From assembly GCA_947561395.2 (NCBI GenBank), contig OX387190.1:10410858-10474857 (forward strand): a stretch of 64,000 nt of DNA. Direction: 5' to 3'. The DNA comes from Buxus sempervirens. Taxonomy: Eukaryota; Streptophyta; Magnoliopsida; Buxales; Buxaceae. The position numbers and the translations under genes were made by a program. Under the pieces are notes generated by a model. That model made no database searches. It saw only the letters and a program-made list of their open reading frames with translations, and was not told the origin of the DNA. Shown here in pieces: positions 24,101 through 35,871 of this stretch (position 1 is the first letter of the stretch; each line of letters begins with the position of its first letter).

Positions 24101-27100
24101 TCCTACTTCAGATGGGAGTAAGGGTTGCCATAATAAGGTATGAACCTTAAAATTAAGACTATGCTTACTCATATTGTTGTAGAGATTCTTCACTGAGAAT
24201 TTCCCATCATTGCTCCTAGTCCAAACCATTTTATCTTGCTCAGAATCCAGCTCCTTCCCGTTTATACATTCCAATAGTTGGGCCAAAGCTTCTACCTCCC
24301 AATCAAAGATTCCTCTCCTAAAATTCAAATCCCATTGCTTACCTCTCCTAAAATTTAGCTTGACGTCTTGTTATTACTGGTCTCTCAAACTTGCTCTTTC
24401 CCAACCCGATTTAGGATTATAAAAAATCCAAAACCTTATCACTATTTACTATTAAAAATCATTCACTATTTACTATTTAAAATCATTCAAATCTGACAGT
24501 TGTGCAATCTAACAATAGCCACAAGGGTTTCTTACTTTTGCAGGAAACCCTAATAAGTAGATTTGGAATTGAAGTTGGACATACAGCAAACAAATAAGGA
24601 CAATCAAACACAGATCCGAGAACTGCGAAACATGCGCATGCTATCTTACAACAAACCACTTGAAATGGCACAAACCAAGAACAAGATTAGCTTACACATT
24701 CAACTGTTGTGAAGCATGACTCCTTCACAAAACTCAAGGTTCAACTATGGTGAAACCTGACTCCTTCACAAAATCTAAATCCATTTATTTGGATTTTTAC
24801 TGGGTGGCATATAGTGTATTTTTAAAAATCTCATATACCCACTCTGTTCTTTAGCAGATTCAACCAATATTTCCAATCTGAAGCATGTTCTGAAATCCTC
24901 AACCTCTTTTCCTTAGAGAAAATCGCCGTTGTCTGTTGGTTTTGTTGTAATAGTGCCTTACCAATCTTTATTAAATATCCTTTTGTTATAAAACAGATTA
25001 ACCTGCATACCTCAACCAAATCACTATTCAAACTCTTTAGTACTCCAGAACATTCTTCAGCATTATCTTCTGCAGATTGCTCTATAGTAGGAATAAGATT
25101 CAATTCTCTCATCAGCATCACCGTCATCAGCATTTAGTCAAAGTTGCAAAGTCTTTATGGTCTCTTCTCTTACCAACCAGGCCTGTGATAAGAGTTGCTT
25201 TGTAGATCTGCAATGATGGATCGGTCTGGTAGGTATCAACTGGCAATCTTCAATTTCATGTATAGGGATTGAGAAGGCCAAAAATATGTTCCTTAATCGT
25301 GATAATGGTGGTTCAGCGCATTCAGATCTGCGAGCAGGATCTACGAGATTTCCTGCGAAAAGCTCGAGATGATAATGCAGGGTGGAAGTCAGAGACAATC
25401 AAAGATAACCCATTCTAAATAAGGGAGGGCAATTTAGCCATTTAAAATTTATTAGTTAACAGCGTCACATGAAATTTAACGGCAAGGGGTTTATGTGCAC
25501 ATTTCTGAAAACTCAAGGGGTGTTGGTGATCATTTTTAAAACTGAGGGGTTTTAAGTGTCCGCGCATTAAACCTCAGGGGGTCTAAGTGTAATTTTCCCT
25601 AATAAAATTAAAGTACTGTCACAAATATCTGAAGTAAGCATAAAACATTCTTATTATTTCTTTTTTGTTTTTTACTTAATAAAATCAGATTTTTGATAAG
25701 TAAACAAATGATAAGGCTATCTTTTATTATTGTTTAGGTCAATGGGCTGTCTCAATAAATTGTATAAGAAGCCTTGAAATGTACCCAGAACTGTTAAGGA
25801 TGTGCATTCAAGATGACATGAGTGAAATCAAAGCCTAATAAGTTAGAACCAAATTCTTTAAAAATATATCAGATTGAATTTTTTTTATATGCCCAAAAAT
25901 AAGATAATAGAAACCAGGGAACCACTGTAACAGCATGAAACATAAACAAAATAGAAAAATGTGCTTCAATAGGATGCATTTTCTGAACAAAATTATCTGT
26001 ATGCATGATTGATTAATGGAATGCAATATGCCTCCAAAAAATAGATATTGGTAATGTAAATTGATACTTGATTAATAGCTGTATTTCAGATGAATTGGAC
26101 AAAGTCCAAGAGGACAAGAGGTATGTCCTAAATCTCCTTCTGTCGCACCTGGTTTTTGGAAGGTAATTCATACGCGACATACCTCTTGCAACTCAGACAG
26201 TCCCTATTGCCGGCAGTGAGAATAGACGACACAGTGATTTTGCAGAGGATAGGATACACCAACCCCCAATAAATATTAATAGGGTTAAGTTGGGAAAAAC
26301 AGTCTCCACGGTGGTGTTTTTTCCTCTTCCACCCTTAGCACTTTCCTTTTCCTCAATGATAATCTTCTTCAGCCACCTCTCTAAATGATGACTGAAGAAG
26401 TTGTGCCTAAATGATCATCTTCTTTTGCCAATTGTTGGTTGGTAAAAGTTGTACCTAAACTCAATTACTGATGTCACTAAAACAAAAAAGTGACTGCAGG
26501 ATGCGTAGGGCCGCTGTATGAAAGTATCTTTCATACAAGTATAATGAAATAATTTTTTGACTTTGAAGTGCTTATTTTTATGGTATTTATATTTTTGAAG
26601 CATCTTCAAGTATTTCATAATTAAAAATTTATGTATTAAAATATGATCAATATTCTATTGATATTTTTATGTTTTCATTTAAGTTGATGTATAACATGTT
26701 AATCCCAATTAACCATAAAATGTTTCCGTTTAGTGAGAGTTAATGGCCAAGGTTCAAAAACAGTACTTGCCAATTGCAAATGTGATCAACTATCAACAGT
26801 ATGAAGATTTGGTTTATTTTTATGTTTTCTTTTAAGCTGATGTATAACATGTTAATCCCAATTAACCGTAAAATGTTTCTGTTTAGTGATAGTTAATGGC
26901 CAAGGTTCAAAAACTGTACTTGCCAATTGAAAATGTGATCTACTCTCAACAATATGTAGATTTGGTTGTTTTCCTGGTGTAACTTCAGGAACTCAAATAA
27001 TTGATAATCCCTCTGTGTATCTTAATTTGACTAGCTCTTATTGATTGATGACTCCGAAGATTATATGTCTCCCGAAAGATTTAGTCTCCATAAGCACAAC

Positions 27101-27616
27101 CATGAATTTAATATGATTACAATGAATCAACTGCCATTAGTAGTGAGCCCCAATGTCAGTTGCCAATTGAAGTCTGCCCTAAATAATGCTTACCTTTGAT
27201 AATGAAAATATTGAATTATTCCTTTTATTTATTTATTTATTTTAAGATTCACCTTTCAGTGGAAAAATCACCTAAGACTGAGTATGGGGGTTGAGCCAGA
27301 CCCCCAATTCGCTTTATTAGAATCTGATTAATAAGGTTACATTTGGTTAATGAGGACATCTGAACCATCTTTTCTTCAACTCACTTCCCTGCAGGTTAAT
27401 CTTGTGACGACTTCTGCAATCAAATTTCTTGAAAAGCCAGATCAGTTCTCACCTCAGAAATTGCAAACAGGTCTCAGCGATCAACTTCAGAAGTTAACAT
27501 CTTTCATACAAACTTCCAATCAAAATTTGATAAATCTTAAAGGGAATACACCTGCACTCTCTGTGGAGAGTTCACAATGTGTGCACCATCAATGCCATGA
27601 GTCAAAAAGTGACTAG
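17602..27616 (+). CDS. Small conserved-looking plant protein, four exons, function unknown
   Basis: Exons: 17602-17669, 17775-17828, 17920-17971 and 27395-27616. Donors are GTATTT, GTAAGT and GTAAGA; all acceptors are AG. Phases (2, 2, 0) fit exactly and give 396 bases, 131 residues, no internal stop. The start MESNPKFSTTSNRLLFDRRY is followed across junction 1 by WVVDEWKDPS, then EALAGGRGMFCILPL and KTASQSVNLVTTSAIKFLEK. There is no signal peptide or clear membrane segment; the C-terminal third is Gln/Ser rich. An in-frame ATG at 17551 could add 17 residues. I do not recognise the family. Introns 1 and 2 are about 100 bp; intron 3 is about 9.4 kb and full of transposons. Canonical splicing in one frame argues for a real gene; joining the far exon is the least certain step. 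Confidence 0.72.
19939..20358 (-). mobile_element. 5'-truncated LINE fragment in intron 3
   Basis: A T-run at the left end (a poly-A tail on the minus strand) and a minus-strand peptide with the RVT zinc-binding signature PTAIRWVLWGERNHRI identify the 3' end of a plant LINE. TAACTTTAT flanks both ends (19929-19937 and 20359-20367), consistent with a short TSD. The coding part is broken. It may sit inside a hAT-like repeat whose end, TTGCCATCCCTA, is at 20675-20686. Confidence 0.65.
20711..20758. repeat. (TA)n microsatellite
   Basis: About 24 uninterrupted TA units. Confidence 0.95.
21017..21134. repeat. Purine-rich G tract followed by (CA)n microsatellite
   Basis: A GA/G-rich tract with a run of ten or more G at about 21055-21068 is followed by (CA)n at 21099-21134. 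Frames read across it are artefacts. Confidence 0.9.
22163..22280 (+). repeat. Two-copy tandem repeat, 65-bp period
   Basis: A unit beginning AAGTGATTAGGAAGTTAGGC starts at 22163 and again at 22228, nearly identical through CACCAGTTT. Confidence 0.8.
22834..22842. other. Target-site duplication of the intron-3 Mutator-like element
   Basis: TAATAAAAT directly precedes GGGAAAATTAC and is repeated exactly at 25600-25608, directly after the matching ...TAATTTTCCC end. Confidence 0.88.
23214..23507 (+). CDS. Hypothetical frame inside the Mutator-like element
   Basis: 97 codons with a strong hydrophobic segment (residues about 30-45, FVLLLLLLVALVF), which could be a signal anchor. I recognise no family. 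It is likely captured or chance sequence and needs a parent gene elsewhere to be believed. Confidence 0.25.
   Translation: MRVKLVKLCSSSSCLAFLNISWLDVLHQLGFVLLLLLLVALVFSTNSCSLLDPHLPNPPMAVTYVSEIKGWCYVDGSIPLTATLPIHHNLPFLLKFN
23541..24353 (-). mobile_element. 5'-truncated LINE nested in the Mutator-like element
   Basis: 813 bp with poly-T at its left end (poly-A of the minus-strand insert) and a perfect 17-bp TSD, TTTAGCTTGACGTCTTG, at 23524-23540 and 24354-24370. Minus-strand frames 24035-24328 and 23636-23989 give the LINE C-terminus. They include DWEVEALAQLL, VWTRSNDGKFSVKNLY, then the RVT zinc-binding region (CSVSSELWNTYF) and VMWSLWKERNNRIF. A stop/frame change lies between the two frames. 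The long TSD and 5' truncation are the marks of target-primed insertion. Confidence 0.88.
24831..25398 (-). pseudogene. Possible captured gene fragments inside the Mutator-like element
   Basis: Two adjoining minus-strand frames (25138-25398, then 24831-25133) differ in phase. The second contains the helix-rich DNAEECSGVLKSLNSDLVEV and HASDWKYWLNLLKNR. Composition and amino-acid use look protein-like rather than random, but I recognise no domain. They end near the right terminal repeat. Captured exons of a host gene are the favoured reading; chance frames cannot be excluded. Confidence 0.3.
26662..26966 (+). repeat. Tandem duplication, two copies of about 153 bp
   Basis: The unit running from TTTTTATGTTTTC through GATGTATAACATGTTAATCC and GGCCAAGGTTCAAAAAC starts near 26664 and again near 26817 with about 5% difference. 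It lies in intron 3. Confidence 0.82.
27395..27616 (+). CDS. Last exon of the small host gene
   Basis: It begins after TTCCCTGCAG and runs 73 codons to TAG at 27614. The first residues (VNLVTTSAIKFLEKPDQFSP) continue exon 3 in phase 0. The segment is predicted to be helical and polar, with a Cys/His-containing tail (QCVHHQCHE). If the gene were truncated in exon 3, this exon would be stranded; a transcript across 17971/27395 would settle it. Confidence 0.65.
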   Translation, partial: VNLVTTSAIKFLEKPDQFSPQKLQTGLSDQLQKLTSFIQTSNQNLINLKGNTPALSVESSQCVHHQCHESKSD

Positions 27617-30161
27617 GAAGGTGTACCAGTTTTTACTGTTGGCATGAAGCTGGAGAATATCGACAATATCCTTTCTCATTCGCTAGATAGGTAGATGTTT
27701 ATATTCTACCAGAAGAATGGTTTTAATGTTAACTAGATTCATTTCAAATGTTGATTTTATTGCTGATTCGTCAGCCAAAAAATAAATAAGTAACAGAAAA
27801 CAGAAAAAAAAAAAATGGTAGTTTCATTGTTGTGTTTTTTCTTCCTCGAAGCTAGTTTACTCTATATTGAAAGTGCATGTGGACATTTTCTGTTTTAGCA
27901 TTTGATATATTCGAAACCACAAATAGGGTGTTTCTGCAATAATGATGTTTAGTGGGCAAATCTCCATGAAAGAAATTCATTATATTAACATTGCTCTCAC
28001 TGTCTTTGCAAAATGAAAAGGTAAAAAGGCCCTCACCTCTTGGATGTGAATGCTAATAGATCCATTGATCTTCCTGGGGCTTACTCTTGATCCGGAAATT
28101 ATCAAATCACATTTTATCTGTTTTGCCCTTGAAAGTTTATCCTGAGTCATTATTATATGATTTGCTTGTGAATATTTCAAGATGCAAGAACTGGGCCAAA
28201 ATGGTTGCAATAAGAAAACAGAATTGGCTGTTGAAAGCTCCATCCTAGGGAGGCTTGTGTCACTTTTAAAAAATGAATTGAGGGTAGGGTATGTATTGCC
28301 CTGAAATGGGCAAGGATGGTGTGTGATTTTACTGAATGCCCTTTTGTATTTTGAAGGATTGCAGATCCAAAATTCAGGATTATCTCATCATACTGTGATT
28401 CTTCAACCAAATAGTCAGGTTAATATGGTTGGATGAGCTCTCCAATTTAAAAAAAAATATCCTTCTAAGAGTCACCAATTCTTGTGAATATCCTATCCTG
28501 CGTTTGAATGACCAAAGAATCTATACCACGTCTTGCTTGAGATTTAAAGAATGTTGCCCAAAGAGTCTCTCTCTTATTTCTATATTGACTTATATATCCC
28601 AATTAATATCTTGCACCCATTGACATTTGCAGCCCAAGATGCCCATTTTTTGTTATATTGGCTTCTATATTCCAATTAATAACTTGGACCTACGTACACT
28701 ATGCACATGCCACCACCAAAGAACTATTGGGCTTATGGTCCCGTCCACTGAACGTAGACCACCAAGCTATTACCAGTTAAACATCCAATTGTACACTTTC
28801 TAGCAAACCCCTCAAGCCAACAAGACTAAAGTTTGAGAACATGGCAACAAGGTCATGCCAGAATTATCACAATCACAAATAGTAACCATGACTGCTTTTT
28901 TCTAACCAAGTCAAAACTGCCTAAGAGCATCCATGCCTTGAAACACAAGCTTCACATTCTTAGAACACATAAACATGCCTTACTAGCAGTGTACTCCTAA
29001 GTCATAGTTAAAACTACCACATGCAAGAACCATGCACAAACGTTTAAGACAGAACCATTAAATATAAATCAAAGCTCATCTCATATATAATAACATAAAA
29101 TCCCATACGTCCAAACCAAAACAAAATATAAACTACTGCAGATTAAACTCAAAATCCTTAATAAAAGTACAAGTAATTCCATGTTGCCATTGAATGTTAG
29201 GTGACCCAGTGACTAATCAGACAGCACAATCCACAAAGCCCTACAAAATAAAAATTGACATAAAATTACTAAGATATGAACATAATGAAAATTTAGAAAG
29301 CACATGTGAGTCATAAGCATTATATAGGAAGAAAACTTCAATGGGATATAACACTTACTAGCCATCCCCAAATCAGATCCAAATCAAAAGCTTTTACCAT
29401 CAACATTAGGTACAAATGACCAAGATGTACCTATACAGTTAAAATGACAAATTATTTAGCATGCATATTGACTTTTTTTTTTTTCTTTAAATCAACTCGG
29501 ATGTTTAATTTAAAACTACATTTACTTAATTTTGCTTTGTTCAAGAATCCAATTCTATTGGCACAGTAAAGCTGGGACTGTCTTTGGTTTCAATGAGCTT
29601 GATATTGATTTATCACTCAGCCTCTAGTGCTAAATGATTATTCTAAAGCCACAATTGAAACAAAATGTCACGAGCCATTTGATAGAGTTCAAGGTATCAT
29701 ACCGAAAATTTACTTTAATATACCAACACATCTAATTCACTATTTAATTCAAGGCTTGGTTCCTCTTAACTATAAATAAAGTTGTGATTTTTCTTTTGGA
29801 ATCCTAACCATTGAACTACAGAAAGTAGCATAATCATGAAATTCATCAGCACTTTGCCTTCAAAATTAGTCTCAATAACAGTAGAACTAGAAGAGATTAT
29901 ACTACAATTGCTTATGCGCTCTTAAAAAAGACTACAAAGTCAATAACTACAGTCAGATATCTAGTAGCTTCAATACCATGAAGTTTTATGTAACAATATT
30001 CCACAAACTTCACTTCATAACAAGGATCAAAGATTGCATCATGTATCATGAATTTTCTATAATGTTTCCAATACTTATCAATTTTTTTTGTTGCATGTTT
30101 TCATAATGCCAGCTGAAAATTCATATGAATCATTCAATATTTCCTTCAAATGCATCTGTAT
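27617..30161. other. AT-rich downstream spacer, no supported gene
   Basis: It includes the presumed 3' untranslated region of the host gene. Minus-strand frames at 27980-28410 and others are short and unrecognised. No repeats with clear ends were found. Confidence 0.4.
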
Positions 30162-32155
30162 TGTCACACCCTAATTCTAATTAAATAAATATCCCTAATA
30201 AGTAATAAATAATACAATATAATCAATCACTATGGGTAATAGGTATCTTAGCTAGAAGATCATTGCAATCTTCATAGCCCCCAATATGGAAACCCAAGCA
30301 AAATAAATTAATACCAATAGTATTAGAGTGCACAATAATTAAAATGAAATAACCTTTCATTACCAAGAATAAGAATAATCCTAAACAATCATTCATCACA
30401 TCATCATCAAATACTAACTACTCATTCATCACATCATCATCAAATACTAACTACTCTCCTACTCTATGTAGACCATATTAAAGCCAAGATATGCCAACCA
30501 TAGTAGAAGTCTACATCCTACTCCATATATTACTTATGATCCTCATAAATGGCATCAAAATTACCTGCAAAATATAGTAGGAGTGAGCACAAAGCCCAGT
30601 AGGTATCATCGTACTGTCCAAGTCCCAAATAAAACTTCAACATATAAAACTGCACTAACACAAAATAAACATAGCAGACAACATGTAATAGAAAAGAACA
30701 TGATAAACGAATATATAGGCAATTAAGAGACTGCTCCTATATGATACTATATACATGAAGTCTAGAAAGCATGAAATCCTAATTCCTAAGCACATCCTAT
30801 ATGGAATAAACACTCCAAAATGTACAAATCCATACATAAACAAACACACAACATAGTCATTGAATAGTGTGCATCTAATTCTAATTTACACATGGTTTAC
30901 ATCAACAACCCCCAAGTATTTCAAAACATGATACAATTCAATTCATCAAATAATAATAGCATTACAAGGTCATTAAACATGATTATACACATGTTTGAAA
31001 GCAGTTGGAATGATAACATTGTATAGAACAGTCAAATTATACAAAATATACAAATTCTAGTTTTCAGATTAATCTAAAATATTGCCGATTATTAAATACA
31101 ATTTCAATAATAACCATGCACATGCTCTGTTATTTCTCTAGTCAACAATTAACCATGATAAAAACACTTGAATATGCCTAGAAATACTTTTTATACACTT
31201 ATAGATCATTTAATTTTTGGAAAAAATCCTTTAATTCTGAAAAAGGGTCTCCTTCAGCATGTTGAGAAATTGTGTTTCGCATGTTGAACAATTTGCCAAG
31301 CCATATTGAAGAAGCATGCCGAACAAACTCAACACTGACTATTTTCCTAAAAATCATGTTGAAGCATTCTTTGGCATGCTGAAGAATACTTGGCGAAAAC
31401 ACCTTGGAATGTCAACCACTGTGTTGAAATTATACACTATTTTGGGCACTCTCTAGATTTGATGTCAAGTCTCTCTTCGGCATGTTGAACGGGCATGTTG
31501 AGGAAACCTTGAGAAAATTTATTCTGTGGAGGATTTCATGTCAAAACCTTTCCAACATACCGAGAATGTATGTTAAGACACTCCTTTGATTTATTGAATT
31601 GGTTTGGTACTTCGAAAGGTCCAATTCGGCATATCGAGGGATGTGTTGATGACGCAATTACAGTAAAATTTGGTTTTTCTCTGGTTTCTATGTCTATAAC
31701 TAAGCCAAATCATCCTAAACCAACATGTGAGACACATTTAGAAACATCAATACGATAAACCATACATTCAACACAGTTAGATCCATTGAAAACACATCTA
31801 TCAAAAGCCGATGAATTCACTGAAAACATTTGCTCATGAGTAAATCCAAATTTGTCCTATTTCACTATAAACAGTCATGCACACACCTTATAAAAATCAT
31901 ATAACAACACCCTAAAACATGAAAATTACTCAACAATAAACGTTTCTGATTCCAAATGAAATCATGCTAGGTTTTTGAGAAAGATTGTTACTTACATTAA
32001 TCTACAACAATCATAACATAATTTTTGCATATTATCCTACATCCTGAAGTTCCTATTGGAAGAAATACTTTAGATCCACCTACCTGTTTGGTTAAAATTC
32101 CTTAAAACAAGCCTTGAATCTTCCCAAAATTTGCCAAAACCTCTCCTTTTTTAAT
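30162..32155 (-). repeat. Decayed Del/Tekay-like LTR, reverse orientation
   Basis: It starts TGTCACACCC, the reverse of the ...GGGTGTGACA LTR end. At 30565-30620 it has the reverse of the 'cctactgggctttgtgctcactcc' segment that marks this LTR type. The other end was not found; it appears cut by the Helitron at 32160. A 33-bp tandem duplication lies at 30388-30453 and a GGCATGTTGA word cluster at 31250-31640. No coding domains are present. Confidence 0.5.
31250..31640. repeat. Cluster of GCATGTTGA words in the decayed LTR
   Basis: At least eight copies of GGCATGTTGA/GCATGCTGA/CATATTGA-like words occur with partial inverted copies. They occupy the place that GAGCGC words hold in the repeat at 1-8134. 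Confidence 0.55.
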
Positions 32156-32159
32156 ATTA

Positions 32160-32188
32160 CTAGCAATGTGACCTGTGCTTTGCACAGG
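32160..32188 (-). mobile_element. Helitron 3' terminus (minus strand)
   Basis: Reading the minus strand: the hairpin CCTGTGC-AAA-GCACAGG (32172-32188), a 9-bp gap, then CTAG (32160-32163) followed by T. Helitron 3' ends have a short hairpin about 10 bp before CTRR and insert between A and T. The body would extend rightwards. Neither a TC 5' end nor Rep/helicase coding was found, so its length is unknown and it is probably non-autonomous. Confidence 0.6.
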
Positions 32189-33506
32189 CAAATAGTTTTA
32201 ATAATTATAATACTTCAAATTTGTTTGTTTTTGTTTTCTGATAAAGCTGTGTTTAACTAATCATTATTTTGTTATAATGATAATTAAAACTATGCTTAAA
32301 ATATGATAAAACTTTTTAACTAATCATTATTTTGCTTTAATTATTTTGTTTTAATAACTGTGCTAAATTAAGTATTTTGTTATAGTTTTAATGATAAAAC
32401 TGTGCTTAACTAATCATTACTTCAAATTTGTTTTTATTTTGTTATAAGTACGACCTTATGCTAAACTTAATCTTTTATCATAGGTTTTTTTAGGTTGTTC
32501 CCATCTTGAACTTTCCGCATAAAAGGGCAGCCTTCTAGACATTTCAAGATAACCAAAATAAAGTAGGATTTTACCCACAGGTAACAAAGAGTGAATGTAA
32601 GCTTCAACCGAAATTATATGTACTTCATTGGAATTGAAACTTGTGACCCCCACACAAGAATTAAAGTAGGAAAAAGCCCATTATATGGCACCATTTTTCC
32701 AATCTTGCAAAAGCTAATAATCCCTGCAAAGCATGCTCACTCCCAGCCAGATCAACAAAATTCTGTAGAGAAAGATCAACTTAAATCAAAGTCACTTTCC
32801 ATTTTTACTTTTATTTATCCATAGTTTTGCACGGGGATCATGTCCTTTTCTTCTTCTTACACTTAGAGAATAAAGACTTCTTATCGGAAACAAAGATATA
32901 AGGCAATTATGAAAGTTTAAAAAACTAGATTTTGAGTAATTTATAATTAAAGGAGGTGAATAACTACTAAGAATCAAATAAAGACATGAATAAGTGAAAC
33001 TACAACTGCTTAACAAATTCCTCATAATATGTCATTTTTAAAACCTTTTATAAAGTTCAAACGACATTTGTTGGAGATAGAAATTTGACGAAATAAGTTA
33101 ATATTGAAACAGGGAAACAAAACATCGCTACTTTTAACTTTAGCCAAAATTACAGCTGTTTCAAGGAGTGAAACAAAGAAAATTGGATCAGAAAGACCAA
33201 GCATTAATGATCGCATCCCTTTGAAGCTTGAATATATCAGTTGATATAAACAAAGACCTAACGTATTCCTAAGTCCATGATGGTGACAAATCCTACAAAA
33301 GGGAATTAAGCACATACGCAATGCATTCAAACTACAAGCTGGAAGAAATTTTTGAAAAATAATTTTATTGCTTATCAAAACCTGCTCAAGAAAAGAGTCA
33401 AAAAAAGGTCATGGAAATGGTAGTACCTAAAAGTTAATCAAGGAAAAGCATTGTAAAGATTATAAACTACAACAATTTTCTTAAAAAGAGCTAACAAAAG
33501 TACCTC

Positions 33507-33510
<4 letters not shown>

Positions 33511-33567
<57 letters not shown>
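33511..33567. repeat. (GA)n microsatellite
   Basis: About 27 AG units with one early interruption. Confidence 0.95.
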
Positions 33568-33570
<3 letters not shown>

Positions 33571-34666
33571 GCAGAAAGCAAGCAAGAGGAAGGGAGAGTT
33601 AAAGAAAAAAAACCATATGGGCAAGGCAACTATATGCCTGGTATGGAAAGTATAAATAGTTACCGAGCTAAATAAATGTTGAAGAACAAAAACATCACCT
33701 TCTTACAAAGCCAAATGCATATGCCCCTCTAAGAATTCCAAGCACAACCCAGTTGCGCGCCACTTCCATGTGCCTGCCCTTCCAGCACAAGATCAAAGCT
33801 TGCGGCCAACATCACTCCAACAGCCATTCCATTGCATATCCCAGCCCATTGTGGATCAAGCTCCAAAACGAAGCCTTAGTGGAGTACTATTTGCACTGGG
33901 AGCAATTTTTATAACTCCATTGGATTGGCAAGAGCCCATCAAAGGTTTTGACGATGGAAAAAAATGCTAAAAAAAAAAACTAGAAGACGAAGAAAACCCC
34001 ATATGGTTAAGAACAAATGTGGAACAAACCCAAATTAGAAAAGCAAGAAAAAGTGTAATCCTTACCTTTAGCTCATTATCTTTCATCTTATCTTCATTGA
34101 AGATGCATGTTATTTTCAGTACACTGAACTTCTTGGGGGTTGAACATATCATATGGTTTTCATCACTAAGTTTACAACTGTTCATTGAATGAACATATGT
34201 AGACTATACCTGAACCAATTTTAATTTCTACTAAAATTGATAGTTACCTTGGTTCTTTTTAAGCTATCTAACCAGAAAGGGCTTCTGATTTTCTTTGCTC
34301 GCTGTCCATGCCTGCCACCACCACCACTCCCTCCCTTTCCCCTCTCAGTTGTCCGTTTCACACCTGGCTCTCTATCCATAAATCTGCCCTATTGATGACT
34401 TTTCGTAAAAGCTTCTCTTTTACTAATTCCTTCATCGCTTACTTGAATCGACAAAAAACTACTTTTGGATTCTCTCGTTCTTTCCAACTCTTCAACGTTG
34501 CTAATCAAATGCACCTTCATTTTTGGAAAAGGATTTATGATTTTGGCAATTCACAACCCAGAATAGTAATATAGCAGATTTCGAACTTAAATAACACTCT
34601 TCATCTGATCACTTCTCAACTGCAATGATTGGTATTAATACAGAGTGGTTAAGATATCATCTCATA

Positions 34667-34697
34667 GAGTGGAGGTTCTTCTTCCTTAAGAACCTCC
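34667..34697. other. Short perfect hairpin
   Basis: GGAGGTTCTT and AAGAACCTCC are separated by about 7 bases. It stands alone in AT-rich sequence with no gene beside it; its origin is unknown. Confidence 0.5.
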
Positions 34698-35609
34698 ATT
34701 AGATACGAGTGCTTATTTTCCATATAAAGAAAGGTTCAGTGGAACATATATTATGTCATTGTTCTAAGTTTTATTGATTATTCTTATTAAAATGAAGTTT
34801 TAGATTAATGTGTTTTTGGAAATTGATGTTTATGAACCCGATATTTCGAGCATGATCTATATTTCTACACTTCGTCTTCCTAATTACATGGTTTACAATA
34901 AAGGCATATTTTGAGCATGATCCATTTCATCCCATAACATGATGTAAGTCTTGCTGTAGCAGGCTCCCAGGAAGGGTGGATTGGCAATGCACCTAACTAA
35001 GACATTTTTTTTCTGCAAGAATTGAAACAGTATTTCCACACTGGCAACCTCAGGCTTTTACCATTAATTACACCAAGTGATGTTTGCCTACTGTTCATCT
35101 TATTGCAAAGTATAATATTCAGTTAAATTAGTTCATCTACAATGTATAATTATTCAAACAATCACATGCTTAGGAAAACAAAGATACAACTATAGTAACG
35201 ACCATCACTGGATAGTGTTAAAAATCTTCAGAAATATCCGTTGTAAGCACCTCATTTTTGCACCCCCCAGAAATGCTGAAAATGAAAACCCTAGCTGAAA
35301 AGTCAAACCCTGAGGGGGGGCCAAAAGTTGACTCATTGATCAAGTGATAATTGGCTACCGTGTTTTATCCTAGTGGATAGAGAATCCCGATACGGTTCCA
35401 ACGCAATTAAGTTTGCAGGAATCGGAGCCCGGATGGAAAAGATATGAGCAAAACAGTCCCAGGGGCAAATCAGTCAAAGTTAAAATATCTTAATTAAACT
35501 AATTAAGATAAATAGGAAATAATAAAAATTGGGGAAGTCTAATTCGTCCGAGTGGGCGGCTGAGTCACCTCAGCCGTCAACTCAAACCAAAAAGGGGAGA
35601 GAAAATTCG

Positions 35610-35871
35610 CAACCGCATATTGTGTGCGGTTGATTTTTCAGCCACCGCCCACACGAGCCCACACGAGCCAATCACCGTAAGCGGCGCACGAAAAGTAACC
35701 GCACTTACAGTACAGTTGCATGGTTTGTCAGTCTGTGCCTGCGCGAGTTTGTCCCCTAATCATTGCTGAAAAGACAGGGCCAAAACCGCACATACCCTGC
35801 GGTTTCGACCAAACCGCACAGTATGTGCGGTTACTGTTCATTTTCGACCAAACCACACTGAGTGTACGGTT
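35610..35871. promoter_or_regulatory. Promoter-proximal palindrome cluster of LTR B
   Basis: Five palindromes of the type AACCGCA(N)6-8TGCGGTT start near 35612, 35697, 35784, 35814 and 35850. The last ends 14 bp before the TATA box at 35886. Confidence 0.75.

Larger units (their letters stand above)
22843..25599. mobile_element. Mutator-like element with long terminal inverted repeats, candidate Pack-MULE
   Basis: 2757 bp with terminal inverted repeats of about 178 bp (22843-23020 and 25421-25599), outer ends GGGAAAATTAC, inner ends GCCCTCCCT, and a perfect 9-bp TSD. No transposase is visible, so it is non-autonomous. Between the arms lie a plus-strand frame with a hydrophobic stretch (23214-23507), minus-strand frames (24831-25398), and a nested LINE (23541-24353). 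Long arms, 9-bp TSD and gene-like filling match the Pack-MULE type. That the filling is captured host sequence is an inference. Confidence 0.85.

Noticed and set aside
26090-26120. Possible extra exon (TTTCAG / GTATGT borders)
   Set aside because: In any phase it creates a stop at the junction with the exon at 27395. Exons 3 and 4 join in phase without it.
26143-26170. LTR-like start TGTCGCACCTGGTTTTTGG
   Set aside because: No TSD, no matching end and no family layout downstream.
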